From: Casp-actino8 sp001510455
GTDB taxonomy: Bacteria > Actinomycetota > Acidimicrobiia > Acidimicrobiales > Ilumatobacteraceae
Assembly: GCA_027592035.1 (NCBI GenBank)
Contig: JAQCIK010000017.1
Span: 1 to 45,753, forward strand
Reading direction: 5' to 3'
Length of the DNA stretch: 45,753 nt
Shown: piece after piece, positions 9,469-18,098 of the stretch
Position numbering within the stretch: position 1 is the first letter of the stretch
Layout of the letters: each line of letters opens with the position of its first letter
Made by a program: the position numbers and the translations under genes
Notes under the pieces: generated by a model
The model's database searches: none
What the model saw: the letters and a program-made list of their open reading frames with translations, nothing else
What the model was told of the DNA's origin: nothing

Positions 9469-11103
9469 ATGCCCAAGCACATCTTCGTCACCGGAGGTGT
9501 CGCCAGCTCACTCGGCAAGGGTCTGACCGCTTCGTCGCTCGGTCGTCTGCTGAAGATGCGTGGTTTGCGCGTGACCATGCAGAAACTCGATCCCTACATC
9601 AACATCGATCCAGGGACCATGAACCCGTTCGAACACGGTGAAGTGTTCGTGACCGACGACGGTGGCGAGACCGATCTCGATCTCGGACACTACGAACGCT
9701 TCATCGACGAGAACCTGACCCGGAATTCGAACGCGACCACCGGCTCGATCTATCAGGCGGTTCTCGCCGCCGAACGACGTGGCGACTACCTCGGCAAGAC
9801 CGTGCAGGTGATCCCACACATCACCGACGAGATTCGCCGTCGCATTCGACGTCTGGCCACTGACGACGTCGACGTGGTGATCACCGAAGTCGGAGGAACC
9901 GTCGGTGACATCGAGATCCTCCCGTTCCTCGAGGCAATCCGGCAGTTCCGCAAGGAGGCCGGTCGCGACAACGTCTGCTACGTCCACGTGACTCTCGTGC
10001 CGTTCATCGGGCCCTCGGGAGAGCAGAAGACGAAGCCCACCCAGCACTCGGTCACCGAATTGCGAAGCCGCGGCATCCAGCCCGACGTGATCGTGTGTCG
10101 GAGCGAGGAGCCGCTCAGCTCGAGTCTGAAGCGAAAGATCTCGAATCTGTGTGATGTCGACGAGCGCGCCGTCGTCAATGCCGCCGATGCACGGAACATC
10201 TACGAACTTCCTCTGATCCTCCACGATGAAGGACTCGACACCGTGGTGTGCGACGTTCTTCGTCTCGACACCGCCGTCGACCTCTCGTCCTGGGAGAAGC
10301 TCGTCGACAACGTCGAGAACGCCACTCGACCAGTACGCATCGGTCTCATCGGTAAGTACGTCGAACTTCCGGATGCCTACCTCTCGGTGGTGGAGAGCAT
10401 CAAGCACGCCGGCTTCCATCACGGGGCCAAAGTCGAAATCGACTGGATCCAAGCCGAAGAAGTGGAAGGGTTGCTCGCCGCCGGTCGTCTCGCGGATCTC
10501 GACGGCATGGTGATTCCGGGCGGTTTCGGAATCCGCGGCGTCGAGGGGAAGATCGCCGCCGCCAAACATGCGCGAGAAAATGGAGTTCCGTGTCTCGGAC
10601 TCTGTCTCGGTATGCAGGTGATGACCATCGAGTTCGCCCGCCACGTTCTCGGACTGGCCGACGCTCATTCGACCGAGTTCGAACCCACGACGACCCATCC
10701 GGTGATCGATCTCATGAACGACCAGCGCGACGTGACCGACATGGGCGGAACCATGCGACTCGGGGCCTACTACGCCGTACTGCAGCCAGGAAGCAAGGTC
10801 GCCGAGGCGTACGGTGAGCCGGTGGTCAGCGAGCGCCATCGTCACCGTTACGAATTCAACTCGCAGTTCCGGAGTCGTTTCGAGGAGGAAGGCTTCCTCT
10901 GCAGTGGAACGTCTCCCGACAAACGTCTGGTCGAATTCGTCGAACTCACCGATCACCCCTTCTGGATCGGCACTCAGGCCCACCCGGAGTTCAAGAGCCG
11001 TCCTGACCGCCCCCATCCCTTGTTCCGGGATCTGATCGGAGCGTCACTCGCGCACCGCGAAGTTCGGGCTCCGATCGAAACGCCCGTTTCGCCACGGACG
11101 TGA
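9469..11103 (+). CDS. pyrG: CTP synthase
   Basis: 544 residues. The amidoligase domain opens with FVTGGVASSLGKGLTASSLG and MQKLDPYINIDPGTMNP. The C-terminal class I glutamine amidotransferase has IPGGFGIRGVEGK, the nucleophile C379 in LGLCLGMQ, and HPEFKSRP near the end. It converts UTP to CTP with ATP and glutamine. The upstream hairpin covers its ribosome binding site. The stop overlaps the NUDIX gene by 4 bp (GTGA). The order recN-pyrG-NUDIX-xerD is conserved with mycobacteria. Confidence 0.97.
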   Translation: MPKHIFVTGGVASSLGKGLTASSLGRLLKMRGLRVTMQKLDPYINIDPGTMNPFEHGEVFVTDDGGETDLDLGHYERFIDENLTRNSNATTGSIYQAVLAAERRGDYLGKTVQVIPHITDEIRRRIRRLATDDVDVVITEVGGTVGDIEILPFLEAIRQFRKEAGRDNVCYVHVTLVPFIGPSGEQKTKPTQHSVTELRSRGIQPDVIVCRSEEPLSSSLKRKISNLCDVDERAVVNAADARNIYELPLILHDEGLDTVVCDVLRLDTAVDLSSWEKLVDNVENATRPVRIGLIGKYVELPDAYLSVVESIKHAGFHHGAKVEIDWIQAEEVEGLLAAGRLADLDGMVIPGGFGIRGVEGKIAAAKHARENGVPCLGLCLGMQVMTIEFARHVLGLADAHSTEFEPTTTHPVIDLMNDQRDVTDMGGTMRLGAYYAVLQPGSKVAEAYGEPVVSERHRHRYEFNSQFRSRFEEEGFLCSGTSPDKRLVEFVELTDHPFWIGTQAHPEFKSRPDRPHPLFRDLIGASLAHREVRAPIETPVSPRT

Positions 11104-11651
11104 CCTCCGGATCGTTCCGGCACGTCGGAGATCGACCGATCCACGACGGCTACGTCTGGAACGTGGTGGTCGGCGACTTCGTCGACCCCGACGGCCGTGC
11201 GTTCACACGTGACATCGTTCGGTCACCCGGTGCGGTGGCCGTGGTGGCATTGTTCGACGATCACACCACTTTGTTGGTACGCCAATACCGGGCCGCGTTC
11301 GACGCTCACGTCCTCGAGATTCCAGCCGGTATGCGCGACGTCGCGGGTGAAGATCCCGAGGCGACGGCCCGACGGGAACTGATCGAAGAGACCGGCTTCG
11401 ACGCGTCGACGTGGCGGTTGCTGCATCGATTCTTCCCCTCGGTCGGGATGACCGATGCCGTTCTGCACGTCTACTTGGCAACCGAACTGCGACCGGTCGG
11501 CCGTTCGGCGCACGGTCCCGAAGAGGAACACATGGAAGTGGTGCGAATCCCGATCGCCGAGGCGATCGAGATGGTGGAGACCGGGCAGATCCTCGACGCC
11601 AAGGCCACAATTGGACTCTTGATGGCCGCGCGCGTTCTCGGAGACGTGTGA
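11100..11651 (+). CDS. NUDIX hydrolase, ADP-ribose pyrophosphatase type
   Basis: 183 residues. The Nudix box reads AGMRDVAGEDPEATARRELI then EETGF, with six rather than five residues between the Gly and the first Glu, as I recall for the mycobacterial ADPRase Rv1700 that occupies the same position. SVGMTDAVLHVYLATEL follows, the segment that helps define ADP-ribose pyrophosphatases. Likely reaction: ADP-ribose to AMP plus ribose-5-phosphate. The GTG start overlaps the pyrG stop; xerD begins 18 bp downstream. Confidence 0.92.
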   Translation: MTSGSFRHVGDRPIHDGYVWNVVVGDFVDPDGRAFTRDIVRSPGAVAVVALFDDHTTLLVRQYRAAFDAHVLEIPAGMRDVAGEDPEATARRELIEETGFDASTWRLLHRFFPSVGMTDAVLHVYLATELRPVGRSAHGPEEEHMEVVRIPIAEAIEMVETGQILDAKATIGLLMAARVLGDV

Positions 11652-11669
11652 TCATGAGGGTCGATTGCC

Positions 11670-12623
11670 ATGGCTGATCGACCCCGTTCGTCCGATGTCC
11701 CGTCTGACGTCCCTCTCGAAGTGGACGAGTATCTTGCGTGGCTCGTGGCCGAACGTGGGCGTTCGCCGAACACCGTCGCCGCCTACCGGCGCGATCTCGT
11801 TGCGTACGTCGCCTGGTTGCGCGAGCGCGATATCAGCGTGCAGTCCGTCGCCTCGTCGGATCTCGATCGGTTCGTGAACGATCGTCGTTCGCACATGGCG
11901 CCGGCGTCCCTCGCGCGACAGATGACGTCGATTCGCAACTTCCATCGTTTCTTGGTGGCCGAAGGAACTCGTCGCGATGACCCGACCGCCGATCTCGACG
12001 GGGTGCGGGTTCCGGCCGGACTGCCCAAACCCTTGTCGGAGGACGACGTCGAGCGTCTGATCGGTGTCGTGGTGGGAGACGATCCGATCGGACGGCGCGA
12101 CCGAGCCCTGCTCGAGTTGCTGTACGCCACCGGTGCGCGGATCTCCGAGGTCTGCGGTCTGTCCCTCGGCGATCTGGATCTGGAGGCGGGACTCGCCCGT
12201 CTCTACGGCAAGGGAGAGAAGGAGCGGTTGGTTCCGGTCGGTAGCTGTGCGCGGCGTGCCCTCGACGACTGGTTGCGACACGGTCGAACCGAGATGGCCC
12301 CCGTTCGCTGGAAGCGACGTGGCGATGCCGAGGCGGTGTTCCTCGACCGTCGTGGCGGGCGACTCGGTCGTCAGGCCGCGTGGGCCATCGTCGTTCGTCA
12401 TGGTGAACGAGCGGGTCTGTCGGGGCATCTGTCGCCGCACGTTCTGCGACACTCGTGTGCGACTCACATGCTCGATCATGGAGCCGATCTGCGCATCGTG
12501 CAGGAGATGCTCGGACACGCGTCGATCTCGACGACCCAGGTGTATACGAGAGTGTCGCAGGAGCGTCTCGTCGAGCAGTACGAGAAAGCTCATCCGCGGG
12601 CCACCGTGGAGCGAGGCTCGTGA
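11670..12623 (+). CDS. xerD: Tyrosine recombinase XerD
   Basis: 317 residues. An N-terminal SAM-like/core-binding domain (EYLAWLVAERGRSPNTVAAY) and a C-terminal catalytic domain carry the full set: R157 in GARISE, K in GKGEKERLVP, HVLRHS (H-x-x-R), H in LGHASISTT and nucleophile Y292. XerD with XerC resolves chromosome dimers at dif. Similarity and length favour the housekeeping recombinase over a phage integrase, as does the synteny with pyrG and scpA. It overlaps the HD gene by 4 bp. Confidence 0.93.
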   Translation: MADRPRSSDVPSDVPLEVDEYLAWLVAERGRSPNTVAAYRRDLVAYVAWLRERDISVQSVASSDLDRFVNDRRSHMAPASLARQMTSIRNFHRFLVAEGTRRDDPTADLDGVRVPAGLPKPLSEDDVERLIGVVVGDDPIGRRDRALLELLYATGARISEVCGLSLGDLDLEAGLARLYGKGEKERLVPVGSCARRALDDWLRHGRTEMAPVRWKRRGDAEAVFLDRRGGRLGRQAAWAIVVRHGERAGLSGHLSPHVLRHSCATHMLDHGADLRIVQEMLGHASISTTQVYTRVSQERLVEQYEKAHPRATVERGS

Positions 12624-13078
12624 AACTCGCTCGGCGTTTCGCCCATCTCGCTCGTCGCTGGTGGACGAGTCTCGATCGGTCACCGTTGTCGTCAGGCGAC
12701 GTCGAGTTCGTTCGAGGCGTCCTGCTCGAGTCGGAATGGGAGCTGTGGTCGCGTCTCGATCTCGCCGATCGGCGACACTCGGTGGTCGTGGCCCGTCGGT
12801 TCGTCGAAATGGCGCCCGACTGCGACTCGGCCGAGGTTGCGGCGGCTCTGCTTCACGACGTCGGTAAGTCGGTGACGTCGTTGTCGACATCGGGACGGGT
12901 CGTCGCCACCGTCGTTGCACCCATCGTTCGTCCCCGCCGTTTCGAGGCGTACTACCGACACGAGGAGATCGGTCTCGATCTCTGCCGTTCGGCCGGTAGC
13001 CGGGAGAGAACTCTGGCCCTCTTGTCGGATGTGAACGACCCGGCGGCCGAGATTCTGCGCCGAGCCGACGACCTCTGA
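12620..13078 (+). CDS. Small HD-domain protein
   Basis: 152 residues starting at GTG 12620, which overlaps the xerD stop (GTGA). The HD signature is visible: H in DRRHSVVVARRF, then ALLHDVGKSV, then YYRHEEIGLDLC. HD proteins are metal-dependent phosphohydrolases acting on nucleotides or cyclic nucleotides; no second domain is present and the substrate is unknown. The frame is open upstream within xerD, but similarity to the family starts after 12620. Together with the sortase and trpS it occupies the place of parA between xerD and scpA. Confidence 0.82.
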   Translation: MKLARRFAHLARRWWTSLDRSPLSSGDVEFVRGVLLESEWELWSRLDLADRRHSVVVARRFVEMAPDCDSAEVAAALLHDVGKSVTSLSTSGRVVATVVAPIVRPRRFEAYYRHEEIGLDLCRSAGSRERTLALLSDVNDPAAEILRRADDL

Positions 13079-13133
13079 GCGGTCGATTCGTCATCGTCCT
13101 CGCCGACTCTGGGACGACATCGGACCGAACGTC

Positions 13134-13139
13134 TAGAAT
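13134..13139 (+). promoter_or_regulatory. TANNNT -10 box for leaderless sortase gene
   Basis: TAGAAT, 7 bp before ATG 13147, in the 68-bp gap after the HD gene. No Shine-Dalgarno is present in the gap next to the start. Confidence 0.6.
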
Positions 13140-13146
13140 TCGTCGA

Positions 13147-14787
13147 ATGCCCGGTGCTCGCGTCTTCGACCCGCGTCGCCTCGTGGCTGTCGTGGCTGTT
13201 CTCGGCTCGTCAATCGGGCTCGGTGTCGACTCGGCCGGCGCCGATTCGGTGGTGTCGACGGAGCAAGCGGTTCGCGCCTCGGGGGTTCCGTCGACCGCGG
13301 CTTTCACCGCCGTCGAACCGGTTCGAGTGCTGGGTGCCGACCGGCCCGTGAACCTGATCGCCGGCGGTATCCAGTACGTGACGATCGCCGGACGGTTCGG
13401 TCAGCCCGACGACGTGTCGGCGGCTCGTCTGGTTCTCACCGTCGCCTCGGTCGATCCGGCCGTGGAGATCACGGTTCACGCGTCCGGTGGAGCGGTGCCG
13501 CTCGTCTCGACGATGCGGATGGCCGACGCCGGCCGTCCCGTCGTGCGATCGATCACGACGGCGGTGGGGTCGAACGGCCAAGTCGAGATCCGCAGCACGG
13601 GTCGAGCCGTCCTGACCGCCGACTTGGTGGGTGTGTTCCGACCGTCCTCGTCGTCGAGGGCGGGACGACTCGTCTCGATCGATCCGGTGTCACTCGGCCA
13701 GGTGGACGGACGAGTGATCGACGTGCCACTCCCGTCGTCGGTGCCTCCGGATGTCGACGCAGTACTCGTGTCGTTGACCGGTTGGAATGCCACCGAAGTC
13801 GGAACCTGGACCACGACCGATGACGTTCCGACCCTCGCGGTCGGACCCGGACGCATCGAAGCGGGTGAGGCACTCGTTCCGGTGGTCGACGGGCGCCTGC
13901 GCCTGCGGTCGAGTGCGACGACTCGACTGGCGGTCGATCTGGTCGGGTGGTTCACCGGCGCGTCGGCGCCGTCGAGTTCGGAAGGTCTGTACGTGTCGGG
14001 CTCACCGACTCGGGTGCTCGACACGACCACGGGGCTCAATCCACTCGGATCCGGTGTGGCGTTGCACGAGCGTTGGTCGGTCGAAGTGCCAGTGTCGGTG
14101 TTCGGTGCCGTGAGTGCGGTCGACGTCCGGATCGGAGTCAGCGGACCCCATGCGGCTGGTTCGTTGTCGCTCCATGCGTCGGGCCGAGCTCGTCCCACGT
14201 ACGGGCAGATCCACGTCGCGAAGGCCGGTGTGGTCGAGGTCGGTCGAGCGACGGTTCGGGCCGGCACGCGAGGGATCACGGCCCACTCGAGTGGCGGCAC
14301 CGATCTCACACTGGACGTCGCTGGTTGGTACACCGGATCGCTTGCGTCGAGTGACGGATCACGGCCCGTCAACGTGATGCCGTCGGCCCATGACTTCCCA
14401 GGGCTCCTTGCGATTCCGCGCACACGCACCTTGGCGTACGTTCTCCACGACCCTGATCTGGTCGACATCGATCCGGTGCATCTCCCCGAATCTCGCTCAC
14501 CCAATCAGCCCGGCAACACGGCAATCTTCGGCCACCGAACGTCTCATGGACGCGAGTTCCGCAACATCGATCGATTGCGAGTGGGGGATCCGATCTACCT
14601 CGCGGTCGAGGGGCGCATCTACGTGTATTCCACGACGAGTGTGGAGGTGTTGAGTCCGCAAGACCCTCGGCTCTACGCCTCGACGTCGAACGATCAGACC
14701 TTGACTCTCGTTGCGTGTCATCCACCGGGAAGTATCAAGTTCCGCGTGGTGGCCTTCGCGCGTCTGATCGACACCGTGCAGTTCTGA
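13147..14787 (+). CDS. Secreted class E-like sortase with three N-terminal beta-rich repeats
   Basis: 546 residues. A signal peptide (about 1-32, cleavage near AGA|DS) is followed by three units of about 110-125 residues (about 45-165, 170-275, 280-397). Each opens with VRVLGADRP / SLGQVDG / TRVLDTTTG and ends DLVGVFRPS, DLVGWFTGA or DVAGWYTGS. The unit is a beta-rich module common in secreted actinobacterial proteins. The C-terminal about 130 residues are a sortase: H463 in AIFGHRTSHGREF, C524 in TLVACHPPG and R533 in IKFRV, so the catalytic triad is intact. The GHRTSHGREF pattern favours class E. Sortases join surface proteins by cleaving LPXTG/LAXTG-type signals; no such substrate is encoded in this window. 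The repeats may be surface-binding; that is inference. Confidence 0.87.
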   Translation: MPGARVFDPRRLVAVVAVLGSSIGLGVDSAGADSVVSTEQAVRASGVPSTAAFTAVEPVRVLGADRPVNLIAGGIQYVTIAGRFGQPDDVSAARLVLTVASVDPAVEITVHASGGAVPLVSTMRMADAGRPVVRSITTAVGSNGQVEIRSTGRAVLTADLVGVFRPSSSSRAGRLVSIDPVSLGQVDGRVIDVPLPSSVPPDVDAVLVSLTGWNATEVGTWTTTDDVPTLAVGPGRIEAGEALVPVVDGRLRLRSSATTRLAVDLVGWFTGASAPSSSEGLYVSGSPTRVLDTTTGLNPLGSGVALHERWSVEVPVSVFGAVSAVDVRIGVSGPHAAGSLSLHASGRARPTYGQIHVAKAGVVEVGRATVRAGTRGITAHSSGGTDLTLDVAGWYTGSLASSDGSRPVNVMPSAHDFPGLLAIPRTRTLAYVLHDPDLVDIDPVHLPESRSPNQPGNTAIFGHRTSHGREFRNIDRLRVGDPIYLAVEGRIYVYSTTSVEVLSPQDPRLYASTSNDQTLTLVACHPPGSIKFRVVAFARLIDTVQF

Positions 14788-14795
14788 GAATCGAC

Positions 14796-15788
14796 CTACT
14801 CGTCGAGGGGCAGAAGTCCGATGTTGCGGTAAGTGCGCGCGAGTGTGGCGGCAGCGACCGAGCGTGCCTTGTCGGCGCCGCGTCGTAGGAGTCGCGACAG
14901 CTCGGCTCGATCGTCGAGTAGTGTTCGGTAGCGATCCTGGATCGGCCGAAGGACCTCGACGACCGCCTCGCCGGTGTCGTTCTTCAGGGGTCCGTACTGC
15001 TGGTAACCGGTTGCGACCTCTTCGGGGGAGCGTCCGGTACAGGCGGCGAGGATTTCGAGCAGGTTCGACACGCCGGGTTTGTCGGCTCGGTCGAAACGCA
15101 CCTCCGAATCGGAGTCGGTGACCGCTCGCTTGAACTTCTTCATGATGGTTGCCGGCTCGTCGAGCAAATAGACGATTCCGGAGTCGCCACTCGACGACTT
15201 CGACATCTTCGACGTGGGGTCCTGGAGATCAGTGACTTTGGCACCGGCTTTCGGGGTGACGATCTTCGGGACCACGAAAGTGTCGCCGAAGCGACCATTG
15301 AAACGCTCGGCGATGTCACGAGTGATCTCGATGTGCTGCCTTTGGTCCTCACCCACCGGGACGTCGTCGGCGTCGTAGAGCAAGATGTCGGCCGCCTGGA
15401 GGGCTGGATAGGTGAACAGGCCCGCCGACACGAAATCCGCCTCGCGCTTCGATGCCTTGTCCTTGAATTGCGTCATACGACTGAGTTCGCCGTACGACAC
15501 TGTGCACTCCATGATCCAGCCGAGCTGAGTGTGCTCGGGTACGTGACTCTGGACGAACACGGTCGCCACATCGGGGTCGAGGCCCACGGCGAAGAGGGCA
15601 GCGGCCAGCTCGAGGGTGTTCTCGCCGATGATTCCGGGACGGTCGGTGACGGTCAGAGCATGCAGATCGACGATTCCGTGGAACGCGTCGCACTCGTGCT
15701 GACCGCTCACCCAGTTCCGGAGGGCTCCGAGATAGTTGCCGAGATGAACCGGACCGGTGGGTTGGATGCACGAGAGGACACGATTCAC
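14796..15788 (-). CDS. trpS: Tryptophanyl-tRNA synthetase
   Basis: 330 residues, class Ic. The HIGH-equivalent motif is in CIQPTGPVHLGNYLGALRNW, the KMSKS motif in SKMSKSSSGD, with GEDQRQHIE and FTYPALQAADILLYDADD typical of TrpS. It charges tRNA-Trp. The frame is open to 15878, but GTG 15788 fits the family start and has a TAGCCT box 7 bp upstream. It is divergent from scpA with 68 bp between starts and convergent with the sortase gene. Confidence 0.95.
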   Translation of the reverse strand: MNRVLSCIQPTGPVHLGNYLGALRNWVSGQHECDAFHGIVDLHALTVTDRPGIIGENTLELAAALFAVGLDPDVATVFVQSHVPEHTQLGWIMECTVSYGELSRMTQFKDKASKREADFVSAGLFTYPALQAADILLYDADDVPVGEDQRQHIEITRDIAERFNGRFGDTFVVPKIVTPKAGAKVTDLQDPTSKMSKSSSGDSGIVYLLDEPATIMKKFKRAVTDSDSEVRFDRADKPGVSNLLEILAACTGRSPEEVATGYQQYGPLKNDTGEAVVEVLRPIQDRYRTLLDDRAELSRLLRRGADKARSVAAATLARTYRNIGLLPLDE

Positions 15789-15795
15789 GTCGCCG

Positions 15796-15801
15796 AGGCT
15801 A
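15796..15801 (-). promoter_or_regulatory. TANNNT -10 box for leaderless trpS
   Basis: TAGCCT on the minus strand, 7 bp before the GTG at 15788. It shares the 68-bp divergent region with the scpA box and has the identical hexamer. Confidence 0.6.
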
Positions 15802-15844
15802 GTGGGACGATCGGGGAAGACCCGGTGAATACGCCGGTGGCGAT

Positions 15845-15850
15845 TAGCCT
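15845..15850 (+). promoter_or_regulatory. TANNNT -10 box for leaderless scpA
   Basis: TAGCCT, 6 bp before GTG 15857. The same hexamer as in the divergent trpS promoter, facing the other way 43 bp away. Confidence 0.6.
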
Positions 15851-15856
15851 CTCGTC

Positions 15857-16633
15857 GTGGCCGTCGATGTGAGCACACCCGTTTTCGAGGGCCCCTTCGA
15901 CCTGTTGTTACATCTCATCCTGAAAGAGCAGGTCGACATCCACGAGGTCAACTTGGCCCTCATCGTCGATGCCTATCTCGTCGAGGTCGAAAAGATGGAG
16001 TTTCTCGACCTCGACGTCGCGACCGAGTTCCTGCTGATCGCCGCCACCTTGGTGGAACTGAAGGCACGGCGGCTGTTGCCCGGTCGTGAAGACGTCGATC
16101 TCGACGAGGAGTTGGCCCTCTGGGAGGAACGCGACCTTCTGCTCGCGCGATTGCTCGAGTGCAAGACGTTCAAGGACGTCGGTCGGGTGTTCGGAGCCTT
16201 GGCCGAGGACGCCGACCGTTGCTTCGCTCGCTCGGTCGGTCCCGACGAGCGGTTCGCCGATCTGATGCCCGATCTGTTGGAGGGAGTGAAGCCGAAGCAC
16301 GTTCAAGCCGCGTACGTTCGGGCGACCACTCCGAAACCCGAACCCAAGGTCGACCTCTTCCACGTCGGTGTCATCAAGGCCAACGTGGCCGATGCATTCG
16401 CCGAACTCGTGGACGAGCTCCCACGAGTACGACGAATCTCGTTCCGGCGATTGACCGCCGATCTCGTCGATCGCATCGAGATCATCGTCCGCTTCCTGGC
16501 GTTGCTCGAACTCTTCAAACAGGGGTACGTCGAGATCGACCAAGCCGAGAAATTCGGTGACATCGACATCGTGTGGATCGGCGACGAAATGGTGTCGGTG
16601 GGAGCGATCGCGATCGATGACTACGAAGGCTGA
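15857..16633 (+). CDS. scpA: Segregation and condensation protein A
   Basis: 258 residues. The N-terminal kleisin signature FEGPFDLLLHLILKEQVDIH is followed by ATEFLLIAATLVELKARRLLPG and a C-terminal winged helix with LVDRIEIIVRFLALLELFKQG. ScpA is the kleisin that bridges SMC heads and works with ScpB in chromosome compaction and origin segregation. scpB begins 3 bp after the stop. Confidence 0.95.
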   Translation: MAVDVSTPVFEGPFDLLLHLILKEQVDIHEVNLALIVDAYLVEVEKMEFLDLDVATEFLLIAATLVELKARRLLPGREDVDLDEELALWEERDLLLARLLECKTFKDVGRVFGALAEDADRCFARSVGPDERFADLMPDLLEGVKPKHVQAAYVRATTPKPEPKVDLFHVGVIKANVADAFAELVDELPRVRRISFRRLTADLVDRIEIIVRFLALLELFKQGYVEIDQAEKFGDIDIVWIGDEMVSVGAIAIDDYEG

Positions 16634-16636
16634 CGA

Positions 16637-17293
16637 ATGAACGACGAAACATCACCATCACCCACCGCGGCCGTCGATGCCGATGTCGTACGCGCTCTGG
16701 AAGCCGTCCTGCTGGTTGCGACCGAGCCGATTCCCGTGTCGTTGTTGAGCGAGATCCTGGGTCTCGACGGTGAGGTGGTCGATGGGCTCTGTCGTTCGTT
16801 GGCCGAGGCGTACGACGAGGCCGGACACGGATTCGAGCTGGTTCGAGTGGCCGGAGGTTTCCGCTACCAGACCCGGGCCGAATTCGCGCCCTACGTCGAG
16901 CGGTACATCCTCGACGGCCAGCGAGCCCGTTTGTCGGGAGCCGCTCTCGAGACCTTGGCGATCGTCGCCTACAAGCAGCCGATCTCTCGCAGTCAGATCG
17001 CTTCGATCCGTGGTGTCGACCCCGATGGAGTGTTGCGGACTCTGCAGAGTCGCGGCTACATCGATCAGGTCGGACGTGACCCCGGACCGGGTCAGGCGGT
17101 GATGTGGGGAACGACCCCAGCGTTTCTCGAGAAGCTCGGGATCGATTCGGTCAACGATCTTCCGCCCATCGCCGATTTCGTCCCCGGGGCCGAGGTCGTC
17201 GAAGCCTTGGAGGCCGGCTTGCGGATCCCGAAGGTCGACGACGTCGTGAACGATGGGGCCGGGGGAGCCCACTCGTCCGAGCCGGGCGACTGA
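16637..17293 (+). CDS. scpB: Segregation and condensation protein B
   Basis: 218 residues with the two winged-helix repeats: ALEAVLLVATEPIPVSLLSE in the first, and LSGAALETLAIVAYKQPISR plus QIASIRGVDPDGVLRTLQSR in the second, ending with the conserved WGTTPAFLEKLGI. It is the partner of ScpA in the SMC complex. Its stop overlaps the rluB start as TGATG. Confidence 0.95.
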   Translation: MNDETSPSPTAAVDADVVRALEAVLLVATEPIPVSLLSEILGLDGEVVDGLCRSLAEAYDEAGHGFELVRVAGGFRYQTRAEFAPYVERYILDGQRARLSGAALETLAIVAYKQPISRSQIASIRGVDPDGVLRTLQSRGYIDQVGRDPGPGQAVMWGTTPAFLEKLGIDSVNDLPPIADFVPGAEVVEALEAGLRIPKVDDVVNDGAGGAHSSEPGD

Positions 17294-18078
17294 TGCCCGA
17301 TCACCCTCGACGGCCCGAACCCCCGCTCTGGGAACAGCTCGCCGCCGCCTCGCGTGCGCTACCTCAAGGCGAGAGATTGCAGAAGGTCCTCGCGGCACGA
17401 GGTTTCGGGTCCCGGCGAGTCTGTGAAGAGATCATCGCCGCCGGACGGGTGAGTGTGAATGGTGAGGTGGCGGTCCTCGGTCGGCGGGTCGACGTGGCGG
17501 TCGACAAAGTGACCGTCGACGGAGAGCCGATCGGAGTGCGTGACGATCTGGTGTATTACCTCGTGAACAAACCGACCGGTGTCGTGACGACGGCGAGCGA
17601 TCCACAAGGTCGCCCGACCATCGTCGATCTGGTTCCAAGCGAACCACGGGTGTTCCCGGTCGGTCGCCTCGACGTCGAGACCGAGGGTCTGATCGTTCTG
17701 ACCAACGATGGCGATTTCGCGCAGTCGATCGCCCACCCGTCGCGCGGGGTCGACAAGGAGTATCTCGCTCACGTCGGTAACGGCCGAGTGTCGGCGGCCG
17801 GTCTGCGACGTCTCCGAGACGGTGTGGAACTCGAGGACGGAGTGACCGCTCCGGCGCGTGTGTCGCAGCCCGAGGACGGAGTGCTCCGACTCACGATTCA
17901 CGAAGGACGTAATCGTCAAGTGCGCCGGATGTGCGAAGCGATCGGTCATCCGGTCACTCGACTGGTACGAACACGCATCGGACCGATCGTCGACCGCGAT
18001 CTCTCACCAGGCTCGTGGCGCCTCCTGCGTCTCGATGAGGTGCGTGCGCTCGGAAAACGGACCCGGAGGCCGAACTGA
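17293..18078 (+). CDS. rluB: Pseudouridine synthase RluB/RsuA family
   Basis: 261 residues. An S4 domain (ERLQKVLAARGFGSRRVCEE, AGRVSVNG) precedes the catalytic domain with VNKPTGVVTTASDPQGR and the catalytic-Asp motif VGRLDVETEGLIVLTNDGD, then IHEGRNRQVRRMCEAIGHPV. It forms pseudouridine in 23S (or 16S) rRNA. It corresponds to Rv1711 downstream of scpB. The frame is open into scpB from 17104, but ATG 17293 fits both the family and the overlap. cmk and der, which follow in mycobacteria, are absent; tyrA follows instead. Confidence 0.94.
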   Translation: MPDHPRRPEPPLWEQLAAASRALPQGERLQKVLAARGFGSRRVCEEIIAAGRVSVNGEVAVLGRRVDVAVDKVTVDGEPIGVRDDLVYYLVNKPTGVVTTASDPQGRPTIVDLVPSEPRVFPVGRLDVETEGLIVLTNDGDFAQSIAHPSRGVDKEYLAHVGNGRVSAAGLRRLRDGVELEDGVTAPARVSQPEDGVLRLTIHEGRNRQVRRMCEAIGHPVTRLVRTRIGPIVDRDLSPGSWRLLRLDEVRALGKRTRRPN

Positions 18079-18085
18079 CCCCCGA

Positions 18086-18091
18086 TACGCT
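18086..18091 (+). promoter_or_regulatory. TANNNT -10 box for leaderless tyrA
   Basis: TACGCT, 7 bp before ATG 18099, in the 20-bp gap after rluB. Confidence 0.5.
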
Positions 18092-18098
18092 CGGAGCA

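Noticed and set aside
9508..11016. 502-codon minus-strand open frame opposite pyrG
   Set aside because: It lies entirely opposite the clear CTP synthase gene and shows no domain; typical of high-GC codon bias.
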